64,000 nt of DNA from an uncultured Lachnospiraceae bacterium (GTDB lineage: Bacteria; Bacillota; Clostridia; Lachnospirales; Lachnospiraceae), in assembly GCA_947625465.1 (NCBI GenBank), contig CANQOK010000002.1, positions 107,575-171,574 of the forward strand, written 5' to 3'. Position numbers and translations under genes: made by a program. Under the pieces are notes generated by a model. The model did no database searches. It had not been told where the DNA came from and saw nothing but the letters and a program-made list of their open reading frames with translations. This document shows, piece after piece, positions 34,272-43,584 of the stretch (its first letter is position 1; each line of letters opens with the position of its first letter).

Positions 34272-35636
34272 TTATTCCGTTGTTTTCGACTTGAAATCCG
34301 CTTCCTTCTCACTATCCGGCTTAGAATCCGCCGCGAACTCTGATTCGGATTCGGTCGCCATATTGGCCGCCACGGATTTCGCCGTATTTTTAAAGCGCTT
34401 CCAGAAATTTTCTTCTTTAGGCCGCGCTTCCTCTTCATCTGGAAACAAAAGGTCCTCCTCCACTTTTTCAAACTTCTGATAAGAGGTTTCATAATTCCGC
34501 TGATACCACAGCTTGAGCAGCGTGATCAGAGACGCGGTCACCGGTACCGCGAGGATCATACCCAACAGACCCCACTGGGAGCCGCCGATGGTAATCGCGA
34601 TCAGGATAATGGCAGGATGCACGCCTACCGTATTGCCTACAATTCGCGGACACAGCACATTGGCGTCCAGCTGCTGAACCGCGAACAGGCATAGTACAAC
34701 CCACAGCGCCGTCCAACCGTCATGCGTCAGCAGACCCATTAAACCGCCCAGGATCACGCCGATGGTAGAGCCCACATAAGGGATCAGGTTCAGGATTCCC
34801 GTAATAACACCGATCACTAACGCATAATCCACATCAAAAAGCACCAGAACCAGAGAACAGAGCACCGCCACGCAGCACGCCTCGATCAGCTGTCCGCGGA
34901 TATAATTGGAAAACGTATAGTTGATGATCCGCAGTCCCCGTTTGATCGACAATCCGATCGGCCGGTCCCGAAATACAAAATAATAAGCCCGCCGCCAGAT
35001 CGAAAGGAAAAATTCCTGGCTGGAGATCACGTAAATACTTAAAATCAGAGAGATCAAAATGGAAAGCATATTGGAGCCCAGACTTAAGATCCAGTTCGCG
35101 AAATCCCCTACCAGGTCCTGAATGAAGCCCTGCAGCCATTCCGCCAGTTCCGTGATCCGGGGCCCCAGCACATCGGCAAACGGAATATTCATACTTTCAA
35201 CCTGCGCGGTCAGATCCGCGCCGCTGCCGATCGTCTTAATATAGTCTGAAATCAGACCAAAGATACTGGAATTTTTGGAAATCTGGCCGCTTACCATGCT
35301 CAATATTCCAAAGACCATTCCGAAGATAACGCCCAGCAGCACCAGATATGTAATGATGATCCCCAGCGCGCGGCACACTCCCTGCCGTTTTATATGACAT
35401 TTTTCCCGGAAGAACCGCTCCAGCGCCCGAACCGGTCCGATCAGCAGATATGCGATGATAAAGCCCAGAATGATCGGGAACAGCAAAGAAAACAGCGTCC
35501 CGGCCAGAGAAACCGCTCCGATCGACAGATCCGGGATTACGCCGAGAATGCTGTCTACGATCCGGATCAGAAAGACTGTCAGCACCACATACAGGGAAAT
35601 TTTCAGATATTTTTTATCAAAATTGAATTTATCCAT
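34272..35636 (-). CDS. AI-2E family transporter
   Basis: 454 residues, eight or so membrane spans. Diagnostic blocks are the N-terminal LFPIILGFIIAYLLIGPVRALERF, the middle SIKRGLRIINYTFSNYIRGQLIEACCVAVLCSL, and LIPYVGSTIGVILGG...LDANVLCPRIVGNTVGVHPAIILIAI near the C terminus. The last 60 residues are a charged cytoplasmic tail. Members export varied small solutes or act as Na+/H+ exchangers; AI-2 export is not implied by the name. Transcribed alone on the minus strand. Confidence 0.9.
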   Translation of the reverse strand: MDKFNFDKKYLKISLYVVLTVFLIRIVDSILGVIPDLSIGAVSLAGTLFSLLFPIILGFIIAYLLIGPVRALERFFREKCHIKRQGVCRALGIIITYLVLLGVIFGMVFGILSMVSGQISKNSSIFGLISDYIKTIGSGADLTAQVESMNIPFADVLGPRITELAEWLQGFIQDLVGDFANWILSLGSNMLSILISLILSIYVISSQEFFLSIWRRAYYFVFRDRPIGLSIKRGLRIINYTFSNYIRGQLIEACCVAVLCSLVLVLFDVDYALVIGVITGILNLIPYVGSTIGVILGGLMGLLTHDGWTALWVVLCLFAVQQLDANVLCPRIVGNTVGVHPAIILIAITIGGSQWGLLGMILAVPVTASLITLLKLWYQRNYETSYQKFEKVEEDLLFPDEEEARPKEENFWKRFKNTAKSVAANMATESESEFAADSKPDSEKEADFKSKTTE

Positions 35637-35722
35637 ACGTCCGATTGATCTCCTTACACTTAATAAATCCAGTATAACACAAATTTCACATTCTGTATCA
35701 TAAATTTTAGAAATTTTTCCAC

Positions 35723-35751
35723 TTGTATTCTTATAAATTCTGTATTAAAAT
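35723..35751 (+). promoter_or_regulatory. Probable promoter of the ferredoxin gene
   Basis: TTGTAT (35723-35728), 17-bp spacer, TAAAAT (35746-35751). Confidence 0.5.
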
Positions 35752-35786
35752 AAGAGCAAATCTAAACTTAAGAAGGAGGCTGTATT

Positions 35787-35957
35787 ATGGCACATGTAAT
35801 TTCCGATGCCTGTGTAAGCTGCGGCGCTTGCGAGGCTACCTGTCCCGTTGAGGCGATTTCCGCCGGTGATACACAATATCAGGTTGATGCGGATGCCTGC
35901 ATCGATTGCGGTGCCTGCGAAGATGCTTGCCCGACCGGTGCAATCGCAGGAGAATAA
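35787..35957 (+). CDS. 2[4Fe-4S] clostridial-type ferredoxin
   Basis: 56-residue electron carrier. Two CxxCxxCxxxCP motifs are present (Cys 9, 12, 15, 19 and Cys 38, 41, 44, 48), each followed by the usual xxAI turn. The acidic composition and length match small clostridial ferredoxins that shuttle electrons between pyruvate:ferredoxin oxidoreductase, hydrogenase and similar enzymes. AAGGAGG precedes the ATG. A single-gene transcript with its own terminator, as is usual for abundant ferredoxins. Confidence 0.96.
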   Translation: MAHVISDACVSCGACEATCPVEAISAGDTQYQVDADACIDCGACEDACPTGAIAGE

Positions 35958-35970
35958 TAAGCACATACAT

Positions 35971-36021
35971 AAAGCAGCAGCAAGACGGGAACCCGTTTTT
36001 GCCGCTGCTTTTTATTTTTTT
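35971..36021 (+). terminator. Rho-independent terminator after the ferredoxin gene
   Basis: Long stem beginning AAAGCAGC, returning as GCTGCTTT, with an inner ACGGG/CCCGT pairing, then a T-rich run. Confidence 0.88.
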
Positions 36022-36643
36022 ATTTTCTTTTTTTAAACAGGCTGTGTCTGCGCTCCGCTTTCGCGGCCGCGGCTTCCGTTCTTCCCTTCTGATAACTGCG
36101 GATCGTTTCATCCAGTTTCTTATACCGCGCCTCTTCCTGTTCCTCTTTCATGCGCATCAGATAATCCATTTCCTTAATGACATGATCGCTGACCTGATGG
36201 CTGACGCTTTTTGACAGTTCTTCGTTGTTGTCCCGCAGAGCCTGTCCGATGATCTCTCCCAGGATTGTCTGAAACTGCTCCATTTTTGTCAGTGTTTCCG
36301 TCTGTACCGCCGTATTTTTTTCCGAAACCGCCAGCATATCCTTATCTCCTGCCTGTTCTTCTTCCGCTAACGTCTCTTTCAGCAATTCCTGGGCTTTTTC
36401 TGTCACATCCTTACCCTCCATCAATTCCGGCATTAACATCTTGATCGCCTTTAAGCCGAATCCCTGCTCCTTTAACAGCTTGATCCGCTGCAGTAACTTA
36501 ATATGAAATTCTGTATAGTATCGATGGCCCAGTTCATTTCTGGGTATTTTTATCTCCAGTTCTTCTTCCCAGTACCGAAGCACATGGGATTCTACGTCCA
36601 CGAGCTTCGATGCGTCTGATATAATGTACCGTTTGTCTGACAT
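36020..36643 (-). CDS. MerR-family transcriptional regulator with coiled-coil tail
   Basis: 207 residues. An N-terminal MerR helix-turn-helix (YIISDASKLVDVESHVLRYWEEELEIKIPRNELGHRYYTEFHI, residues 6-48) is followed by the second helix pair LKEQGFGLKAIKMLM. The rest is a charged helical region with a predicted coiled coil and a very basic C terminus. No Cys metal site. The arrangement is similar to MerR-like proteins found next to dnaB in Clostridia. Target unknown. Its end overlaps the ferredoxin terminator by two bases. Confidence 0.85.
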   Translation of the reverse strand: MSDKRYIISDASKLVDVESHVLRYWEEELEIKIPRNELGHRYYTEFHIKLLQRIKLLKEQGFGLKAIKMLMPELMEGKDVTEKAQELLKETLAEEEQAGDKDMLAVSEKNTAVQTETLTKMEQFQTILGEIIGQALRDNNEELSKSVSHQVSDHVIKEMDYLMRMKEEQEEARYKKLDETIRSYQKGRTEAAAAKAERRHSLFKKRK

Positions 36644-36683
36644 TCCGTCTTAACCTCCTTTCTCAAGTCTGTCTGACACCATA

Positions 36684-36725
36684 AGAAAAGAGACTGTTGT
36701 TCCTTTTCCAACAGTCTCATCTTTT
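36684..36725 (-). terminator. Terminator between dnaB and the MerR gene
   Basis: Perfect 10-bp stem GAGACTGTTG (36690-36699 with 36709-36718), 9-nt loop, then TTTTCTT on the minus strand. It ends the long replication operon. Confidence 0.88.
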
Positions 36726-36809
36726 GTACATACAGTCATTTTATTGTGCCAAACTTGTCCACAAAATGCATTATACACAATATCTGGTAGTTTTGCAACG
36801 ATTTTATAC

Positions 36810-38153
36810 CTATATTTTGCTATTATCTCGGTCCAAATTGGCGAATTTTGTATAATTCGGCAGCCAGGCCAGCTTTACGGTGCCGACGGACCCGTGCCGC
36901 TGTTTCCCAATAATCACTTCCGCAATGCCTTTTTCCTCAGAATCCTTGTGATAATATTCATCCCGATACAGGAACATAACAATATCCGCGTCCTGTTCAA
37001 TAGCTCCGGACTCCCGCAGGTCAGAAAGCATGGGCCGCTTATCCGGTCTCGCTTCCACCGCACGGCTTAACTGGGAACAGGCGATGATCGGAATATTTAA
37101 CTCCCTGGCAAGCCCTTTTAAGGCACGGGAGATCTCCGCAACCTCCTGCTGCCTGCTTTCTGTTTTCCCGCCGCTGGTCATAAGCTGCAGATAATCGATG
37201 ATCACCAGCTGAATATCGTTTTCCAGCTTATATTTCCGGCATTTGGAGCGCATCTCCGCGATACTGATGCTGGACGTATCGTCAATGATCAGCCTGGAGT
37301 TGCCTACCACGCTGGCGCTCTCGATCAGCCGCTCCCATTCGGAATCCGACAGATTGCCGGTCCGGATATTCTGCGCGTCTACCTTGGACCACTGCGCAAA
37401 CAAACGGTTTACCAGCTGCTCTTTCGACATTTCCAGACTGAAGATCACAGCGGGAATATCTTTTTTCAGTGAAATATACTCCGCCAGATTCAGCACAAAG
37501 GAGGTCTTTCCCATGGCCGGCCGCGCCGCCAGCAGGATCAGGTCGGATGGCTGAAAGCCTGCCGTTTTATAATCCAGATCAACAAAGCCGGACGGGATCC
37601 CGGTCACCGCGCCCGATATCTTGGACGCCGCCTCGATTTTATCCAATACGTTCAGTACGACCTGCCGGATCGGCACATAATCCGAAGCACCTCTGGACTG
37701 TACCAGATCAAATATTTTCTTTTCTGTATCATTTAATATTGTATCAATATCCTCATGCCCGGCGTAACAGCGGCTGCTGATCTCCTCATTTGCCCGGATG
37801 ATATTGCGAAGCACGGCCTTTTCCTTTACGATATTGGCATAGTGCCTCACATTTACGGACGTCGGCACACTGTTCAGCAATTCCCGGATCACCTCCACGC
37901 TGGAGATCTCCGGCGGCGCGCCGTTTTGTTCAAGCCGGTCTTTTAAGGTAACCAGATCCACTGCCCTGCCTTCCGCATATAGCTGTACCATCGCCTCGAA
38001 CATCAGCTTATGCTGTTTGGCATAGAAATCCTCTGCCGTCAAAATTTCCGAAGCTGCCAGTACCGCCTCCGTATCCATGATCATGGAGCCGATCACCGAC
38101 TGCTCCGCTTCCATACTGTGGGGCAGAATCCGTTTTACAACTGCTTCCTCCAT
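36810..38153 (-). CDS. dnaB: Replicative DNA helicase DnaB (DnaC in Bacillus)
   Basis: 447-residue hexameric helicase. The N-terminal domain begins LPHSMEAEQSVIGSMIMD, as in the family, followed by a linker helix. The RecA-like domain holds Walker A ARPAMGKTSFVLN (near 207-219), Walker B LVIIDYLQLM and the DLRESGAIEQDADIVMFLYRDEYY segment. No intein. Downstream of rplI by 26 bp; the gdpP-rplI-dnaB order is conserved in Firmicutes. Confidence 0.97.
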   Translation of the reverse strand: MEEAVVKRILPHSMEAEQSVIGSMIMDTEAVLAASEILTAEDFYAKQHKLMFEAMVQLYAEGRAVDLVTLKDRLEQNGAPPEISSVEVIRELLNSVPTSVNVRHYANIVKEKAVLRNIIRANEEISSRCYAGHEDIDTILNDTEKKIFDLVQSRGASDYVPIRQVVLNVLDKIEAASKISGAVTGIPSGFVDLDYKTAGFQPSDLILLAARPAMGKTSFVLNLAEYISLKKDIPAVIFSLEMSKEQLVNRLFAQWSKVDAQNIRTGNLSDSEWERLIESASVVGNSRLIIDDTSSISIAEMRSKCRKYKLENDIQLVIIDYLQLMTSGGKTESRQQEVAEISRALKGLARELNIPIIACSQLSRAVEARPDKRPMLSDLRESGAIEQDADIVMFLYRDEYYHKDSEEKGIAEVIIGKQRHGSVGTVKLAWLPNYTKFANLDRDNSKI

Positions 38154-38179
38154 TCTTTTATTCCCCGTTTTTACGTTCT

Positions 38180-38626
38180 CTATAATGCTTCTACCACAAC
38201 CGTCAGATTTGCGGTAACATCTTTATGGAGCTTAACCGGTACTGTATAAGTCCCCACATTTTTAATTGCTTCATTTAACACGATCTTTTTCTTATCGATT
38301 TCCAGCCCTAACTGCTTCTGAACCGCTGCCCCGATCTCCTTATTGGATACCGAACCAAAGGTACGGCCGCCTTCTCCGGTCTTGATCGCAACCGTTATCT
38401 TGCCTGCCGCGATCTTTTCCGCCAGCGCCTTCGCGTCCGCAAGCTTCTGTGCCGCGACTTTGTCGGCATTGGCCTTCTGCAGTTTTAAGTCGTTCAGATT
38501 TTTGCTGTTGGCTTCGATTCCCAGTTTTTTCGGCAGCACATAATTCCGCGCGTAGCCGTCGTTGATCTTAACGATCTCTCCTTTTTTTCCAAGTGACTTT
38601 ACGTCCTGTAATAAAATAACTTCCAT
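38180..38626 (-). CDS. rplI: 50S ribosomal protein L9
   Basis: 148 residues: the N-terminal rRNA-binding domain [36 protein letters not shown], the long connecting helix, and the C-terminal domain with [20 protein letters not shown] precedes the ATG. Between gdpP and dnaB as usual. Confidence 0.98.
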   Translation of the reverse strand: MEVILLQDVKSLGKKGEIVKINDGYARNYVLPKKLGIEANSKNLNDLKLQKANADKVAAQKLADAKALAEKIAAGKITVAIKTGEGGRTFGSVSNKEIGAAVQKQLGLEIDKKKIVLNEAIKNVGTYTVPVKLHKDVTANLTVVVEAL

Positions 38627-38675
38627 GTCCGATTCTCCTGTCTTTTATCCGGATGTCTGCCGGGTTCAGATCCGG

Positions 38676-40739
38676 CTATGTCAGATCGCCGTCCTCCTGC
38701 ATGCCCCGGATCGTCTCTTTTAACAATGCCTTCGCGTTCCAAATGGAACAATTCTCGATCTGCGTGCCTGCTATGTTCATATGGCCGCCGCCGCCCAGCC
38801 GCTCCATGATCAGCTGTACATTGACCTCATCGATGGAACGGGCGCTGATATATACTTTATTCTGGAAAGAGGTCAGCACAAAGGACGCCCTGACGTCTTT
38901 CATGTTCAGCAGTTCATTGGCTGCCTGCGCCGCGATGATCGTCGGGCTTTCCAGATTCTCCGCCGGACTCTCCGCAATGGCAAATCCGCCGGGTATGATC
39001 TCCGCATGCCGGATCGCTTCCGCTTTAGCCTTATATTCCGTCTCGCTGTCCCGGAAGATCTTTCTGACGCGTACTACATCTGCGCCGTGCCGCCGCAAAA
39101 ATGCCGCCGCTTCAAATGTCCTTACACCGGTCTTCATGGTAAAGTTGGTCGTATCCAGGATAATGCCGGCGTACATAGCGTCCGCTTCCTGATATTTCAC
39201 CCGGATATCGTCGCCGAAATACTGCAGGATCTCGGAAACCATTTCACAGGCTGAGGAAGCATAAGGCTCCACATAAGACAGCACCGCATGCTCAATGCTT
39301 TCCGACGACTGCCGGTGGTGATCCAGCACTACCGTAGCCTTTGACATCTTAAGCAGCTCCGGACATTCTGTATAACTGGGCCGGTTCACATCCACAACAA
39401 TGACAACCGTATCCTCGTTGATCCGTTCGATCGCCTGCTGGCTGTTTAAGAACAGATCCGCCGGATAACCCGCTTCCGGAGTAAAATTCTCATATACCTG
39501 CCGCAGCGAGGTGGTAATATCGTTAATAACGATATGCGTTTCTTTTTCCAGGGTGCGCATCGCGCAGTACAGACCGATCGCCGCGCCGAACGCATCCACA
39601 TCCGCCAGCTTATGCCCCATCAGCAGCACCTGCTGTTTTGCGGACACCAGCTCCCGCAGCGCGTGTGCCTTCATTCTGGCTTTTACCCGCGTACTCTTTT
39701 CCACCGAACGCGTCTTGCCGCCGTAATAATAGATCTTTTCGCCTTCCTTTAATACAGCCTGATCGCCGCCGCGGCCCAGCGCCAGATCGATGGCGGTCCG
39801 GGAATCCTCGCACTTCTGCTGGTAGGAACCTTCCCCAACCCCCAGACCGATACTGATCGTAACCGCCATGGAGTTTCCGATATTGACGCTCTTTACCTCG
39901 TCCAGAATGGAAAATTTATTGCTCTGCAGCGTATTCAGGTACCGATGCCGGAAAGCAAGAAAATATTTATCATTTTCGATCTTGCGTACAATTCCGTCCA
40001 CCCCGGAAAAATATTTGTTGATCTTTCGGTCGATCAGCGCGATCAGAAGCGACCGGCGCACATCTTCCACGCTTTCCATCACTTCATCATAATTATCAAT
40101 ATAGATCAGGCCGGCAACCATCTTCTCATCCCGAAATTCTTTTTGCAGCTGCCGCAGCTGCGTCTCGTCAAATACGGTTACTGCAATCAGATAGGTTGCT
40201 TCATCTACTTCAAACATGGACGCGTCGTCGAATGCGTCCGCGATCTCCAGACGTTTCATTTGCACCCGGTAGATCCGCTCTTCCTTTGTGATCTCCAGTT
40301 CCGCTGTATCTTCAAGCTGCAGCATATCCGCAGGCATCTTCGGAAATACGGAGGCAATGGTTTTTCCGACCATATTGCGTTTGCTGCCGTCGCCCAATAC
40401 ATCGGCAAACGCTTCATTGACCCACATCAGCTTACCGGCATTGTCCATGACCGCATAAGGCAGTTCCAGTTCCCGCAGGATGCGCTTCTGCAACCTGCCG
40501 TAATCGGACGCGAAGTCCACCATATCTTTAAAAATGACCGGATTCTGCAGGACATAAGCCACAATGGAAAAAATCGTAGAAAACAGCGTAAAAATACCCA
40601 GCGCTGCCGCAACTTTAAAATCCACAAACAGCAGCCATACCACGATCGCCCATAAAAACAGATTCATAAACACAGGCCAGCGCAGATAATATTTCAATGT
40701 TCCTTTGATCTTTGCCTTTTTTCCCTTCTTTTCCTTCAT
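38676..40739 (-). CDS. gdpP: GdpP c-di-AMP phosphodiesterase (DHH-DHHA1)
   Basis: 687-residue membrane enzyme that hydrolyses c-di-AMP to pApA, controlling potassium and cell-wall homeostasis. Order: two N-terminal spans (about 14-55), a PAS-like domain (ELPYAVMDNAGKLMWVNEAFADV), a degenerate GGDEF domain, then DHH (ADVDAFGAAIGLYCAM, VVIVVDVNRPSY, VVLDHHRQS) and DHHA1 near the C terminus (GGGGHMNIAGTQI). ATG 40739 follows GGAG at 6 nt; an alternative ATG at 40751 has a weaker site. Upstream of rplI by 49 bp and 45 bp after aroK. Confidence 0.94.
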   Translation of the reverse strand: MKEKKGKKAKIKGTLKYYLRWPVFMNLFLWAIVVWLLFVDFKVAAALGIFTLFSTIFSIVAYVLQNPVIFKDMVDFASDYGRLQKRILRELELPYAVMDNAGKLMWVNEAFADVLGDGSKRNMVGKTIASVFPKMPADMLQLEDTAELEITKEERIYRVQMKRLEIADAFDDASMFEVDEATYLIAVTVFDETQLRQLQKEFRDEKMVAGLIYIDNYDEVMESVEDVRRSLLIALIDRKINKYFSGVDGIVRKIENDKYFLAFRHRYLNTLQSNKFSILDEVKSVNIGNSMAVTISIGLGVGEGSYQQKCEDSRTAIDLALGRGGDQAVLKEGEKIYYYGGKTRSVEKSTRVKARMKAHALRELVSAKQQVLLMGHKLADVDAFGAAIGLYCAMRTLEKETHIVINDITTSLRQVYENFTPEAGYPADLFLNSQQAIERINEDTVVIVVDVNRPSYTECPELLKMSKATVVLDHHRQSSESIEHAVLSYVEPYASSACEMVSEILQYFGDDIRVKYQEADAMYAGIILDTTNFTMKTGVRTFEAAAFLRRHGADVVRVRKIFRDSETEYKAKAEAIRHAEIIPGGFAIAESPAENLESPTIIAAQAANELLNMKDVRASFVLTSFQNKVYISARSIDEVNVQLIMERLGGGGHMNIAGTQIENCSIWNAKALLKETIRGMQEDGDLT

Positions 40740-40784
40740 ACCATTCTCCATTCCGGAGCGTTTCCGCGACAGGTGCTTCCGCGA

Positions 40785-41318
40785 TCAGCGTTTAAACTCC
40801 ACCAACCGCAGGATGATCTCCTGACAGACGGTTTCCACATCCTTTCCGTCCGTCTCAACGATCAGATCCGCCGCATCCAGATACCTCTGTCTCCGCTGCT
40901 CCATCAGACCGGCAATGTATTCCACATTCATGTTCCCATTCAAAAGCGGACGGTCCTTACTGTTCCGTACCCGTTGATAAATGGTTTCCGGCCGTGCCGT
41001 CAGCAAAACCACAATCCCGTTTTTCTTCATAAGCGCGCTGTTTTCCGGTCTGACTACAACGCCGCCGCCGCAGGATACCAGCAGTCCGGTCTTTTCCTGC
41101 AGCGTTTCGATCATCCGGCTTTCCGCATCCCGAAAATACGCTTCTCCGTATTTCGCGAAAATATCAGCGATCGGCATGCCCTGCTCCCGGACGAGCTCCG
41201 CATCCATTTCCAGATATTCCACATCCAGATATTCCGTCAGTTTCCTTGCGACGGTACTCTTGCCCGCACCCATAAAACCGATTAAAAAAATATTACAGTC
41301 CAGTCTCTTTCTATTCAT
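40785..41318 (-). CDS. aroK: Shikimate kinase
   Basis: 177 residues. Phosphorylates shikimate at the 3-OH with ATP in aromatic amino acid synthesis. Walker A GFMGAGKST is at 14-22, the shikimate-contact Asp and Arg are in EMDAELVREQG and YFRDAESRMIE, and the substrate loop is VSCGGGVVVRPEN. The lid region is NSKDRPLL. GGAG precedes the ATG. It follows aroD by 49 bp, making a two-gene shikimate unit inside the long minus-strand operon. Confidence 0.95.
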   Translation of the reverse strand: MNRKRLDCNIFLIGFMGAGKSTVARKLTEYLDVEYLEMDAELVREQGMPIADIFAKYGEAYFRDAESRMIETLQEKTGLLVSCGGGVVVRPENSALMKKNGIVVLLTARPETIYQRVRNSKDRPLLNGNMNVEYIAGLMEQRRQRYLDAADLIVETDGKDVETVCQEIILRLVEFKR

Positions 41319-41367
41319 CGTTACTCCATATGTCGTTTGCTCTGACCTTTGGTATCATATTAGCACA

Positions 41368-42135
41368 TTATTGTAAAATCTCCAACACTTTTTTCAAATC
41401 TGCCGCCTGAACCTGTCCGGGCGCCGATCCTTCCCCGACCGCGCCAAAGGTAACGGCGGAACCGAAGAACTGTCCTGACAGGCGGCTGATGCAGCCTGGT
41501 TTTCCCATCGACATAGTAATGATCGGACAGGGCAGGCTGTGGGACGCCTCCCAGGTAACGTCCAGCAGTCGTTTTACATCTGTTTCACTCTGCGGCATAA
41601 CCGCGATCTTGGCAATATCCGCGCCAAACGCCTGCATACTGCGCAGGGTTTCCAGCATTTCCGACTCCGGCGGGGTTTTCTCAAAATCATGGCTGGAAAC
41701 GATAACCCGGATTCCCTGCTCCCGGGCGGCCTGCAGCAGTTCTTTTTGCGCGGGATCTGATTTGGAAAATTCAACATCCACCAGGTCTGCCAGCTGATGG
41801 GAGATCACATAGCGATTGATCTGTACATACTGCGCTTCGTCCATATCCGCCTCTCCGCCCTCCGGAACGGTCCGTATGGTAAATAAAATGGGAATTTCCC
41901 CGAAAACAGCGCGCAGGCGTCCAAATACAGACGCAACCGCCTGTACATCGGACACCTGCTCAAATTGATCCGCGCGCCACTCGATCAAATCCGCGACACA
42001 TTTTCGCGTCTTTTCATCGATACTGACCGCGATTCGTCTGGCCTGTTTTCGAATCTCCGTTTCATTCCTGCCGGTAACCGGCACACAGATTTTGGGTCTG
42101 CCTTCCCCGATCTTTAAATTTCTGACTTCTACCAT
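41368..42135 (-). CDS. aroD: Type I 3-dehydroquinate dehydratase
   Basis: 255-residue TIM-barrel enzyme converting 3-dehydroquinate to 3-dehydroshikimate through a Schiff base. Visible features: the N-terminal KICVPVTGRNE strand, EWRADQFE, TIRTVPEGGE, the catalytic His in IVSSHDFEKTP, the Schiff-base Lys in DIAKIAVMPQ, and the phosphate-like loop MGKPGCISRL. Preceded by AAAAGGA. It starts 7 bp after the fumarase beta-subunit gene. Confidence 0.95.
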   Translation of the reverse strand: MVEVRNLKIGEGRPKICVPVTGRNETEIRKQARRIAVSIDEKTRKCVADLIEWRADQFEQVSDVQAVASVFGRLRAVFGEIPILFTIRTVPEGGEADMDEAQYVQINRYVISHQLADLVDVEFSKSDPAQKELLQAAREQGIRVIVSSHDFEKTPPESEMLETLRSMQAFGADIAKIAVMPQSETDVKRLLDVTWEASHSLPCPIITMSMGKPGCISRLSGQFFGSAVTFGAVGEGSAPGQVQAADLKKVLEILQ

Positions 42136-42142
42136 CGTTCTG

Positions 42143-42700
42143 TTATCCTTTTTTCTGATACGCCTTCGCCGCGGTTTCGTACAGATTATTCCCCTTCGTA
42201 TCGATCACCACGATCACAGGAAAATTCTCCACCCGAAGTTCCCGGATCGCTTCTGTTCCCAGATCCTCATAGGCCACGACTCTGCTCGCTGTGATCCGTT
42301 TCGACAGCAGCGCGCCCGCGCCGCCTACCGCCGCAAAATACACAGCCTTATTTTTCACAATGCCGTCGATCACTGCCCGGCTGCGTTTTCCTTTTCCGAT
42401 CATGCCCTTCAGGCCCAGATCCAGAAATGCCGGCGCATACTTATCCATCCGGCTGGCTGTCGTCGGCCCTGCTGAACCGATCACCCGGCCCTCTCTGGCG
42501 GGAGAAGGACCCATATAGTAAATCATATTGTTTTTCATATCAATGGGAAGCGGCTCTCCTGCCGCCAGCGCTTCATACATGCGTTTATGCGCCGCGTCCC
42601 GCGCCGTATACAGGGTTCCGGTTATGTACACATAATCGCCCGCCCGCAATTCTTCCAAAATCCGGTTATCCTTGACCGGTACTTCTATATAACGATCCAT
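42143..42700 (-). CDS. fumB: Class I fumarate hydratase, beta (C-terminal) subunit
   Basis: 185 residues of the swivelling Fe-hydro-lyase C-terminal domain: AGDYVYITGTLYTARDAAHKRM, the GPSPAREGRVIGSAGPTTASRMD substrate loop, and KGMIGKGKRS. Works with the alpha subunit encoded 41 bp upstream to interconvert fumarate and malate. L-tartrate dehydratase shares this fold, but the gene pair is typically fumarase in this group. The symbol indicates the subunit, not the E. coli paralogue. Confidence 0.9.
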   Translation of the reverse strand: MDRYIEVPVKDNRILEELRAGDYVYITGTLYTARDAAHKRMYEALAAGEPLPIDMKNNMIYYMGPSPAREGRVIGSAGPTTASRMDKYAPAFLDLGLKGMIGKGKRSRAVIDGIVKNKAVYFAAVGGAGALLSKRITASRVVAYEDLGTEAIRELRVENFPVIVVIDTKGNNLYETAAKAYQKKG

Positions 42701-42741
42701 TTTCTGCTTCCTTCGCGTGAAAGATCACACTTCCTCCATTC

Positions 42742-43584
42742 TCATAAAATTCGCGTCGCATGGCGGTTTACATGGCAGCAGATATTGACTGCGACCGGCA
42801 GCCCCGCAATATGGGTTGGATAAGTCAAAATATTGACGGCCAGCGCGGTTTTCGTACCGCCCAGCCCGCCGGGCCCGATCCCCAGACCGTTGATCTTCTG
42901 AAGCAGTTCCGCCTCCAGTTCTCTGACATAGGGGATCTCCGAATGGGAATCCGCCGGAAGCGTCAGCGCTTTCTTTGCCAGATACGCGCATTTCTCAAAG
43001 GTGCCGCCGATTCCTACGCCTACCACCATCGGCGGACAGGCGTTCGGCCCCGCGTCCCGTACCGCAGTCATAACCGCGTCCTTCACGCCTTCGATCCCGT
43101 CAGCCGGTTTTAACATAAAGATCCGGCTCATATTTTCACTGCCGAAGCCCTTCGGCGCAACCGTAACCGTTACCTTGTCGCCGGGCACGATGCTGTAATG
43201 TATGACCGCCGGCGTATTGTCCTTCGTATTCTCCCGGTAAATCGGGTCTTTCACCACAGATTTCCGCAGATATCCTTCGGTATAACCCTTCCGCACGCCG
43301 GCGTGAATGGCTTCTTCCAGGCTGCCGCCGGCCAGATGTACGTCCTGCCCGATTTCCACAAATACAACCGCCATTCCGGTATCCTGACAGATCGGGATCC
43401 GGTCCGTTTTGGCTATCTGCAGATTTTCCTCCAGCTGTTCCAGGATCTGCCTGCCGAGCGGCCCTTCCTCTGTTTCTTTTGCCTGTTCAAATACGGCTTT
43501 CATATCCGAAGACAGTTCATAATTTGCTTCTATGCATAGTTCGGCAATCGCTTCCGTGACTGCCGATACCTGAATTTCTCTCAT
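42742..43584 (-). CDS. fumA: Class I fumarate hydratase, alpha (N-terminal) subunit
   Basis: 280 residues of the [4Fe-4S] catalytic domain. The cluster cysteines appear to be in IPICQDTGMAVVF, DAGPNACPPMVVGVGIGGTFEKCAYLA. The C-terminal GLGIGPGGLGGTKTALAV loop is conserved. The enzyme is oxygen-labile, fitting a strict anaerobe. Its ATG overlaps the stop codon of the preceding membrane protein gene (ATGA), which indicates translational coupling. Confidence 0.92.
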   Translation of the reverse strand: MREIQVSAVTEAIAELCIEANYELSSDMKAVFEQAKETEEGPLGRQILEQLEENLQIAKTDRIPICQDTGMAVVFVEIGQDVHLAGGSLEEAIHAGVRKGYTEGYLRKSVVKDPIYRENTKDNTPAVIHYSIVPGDKVTVTVAPKGFGSENMSRIFMLKPADGIEGVKDAVMTAVRDAGPNACPPMVVGVGIGGTFEKCAYLAKKALTLPADSHSEIPYVRELEAELLQKINGLGIGPGGLGGTKTALAVNILTYPTHIAGLPVAVNICCHVNRHATRIL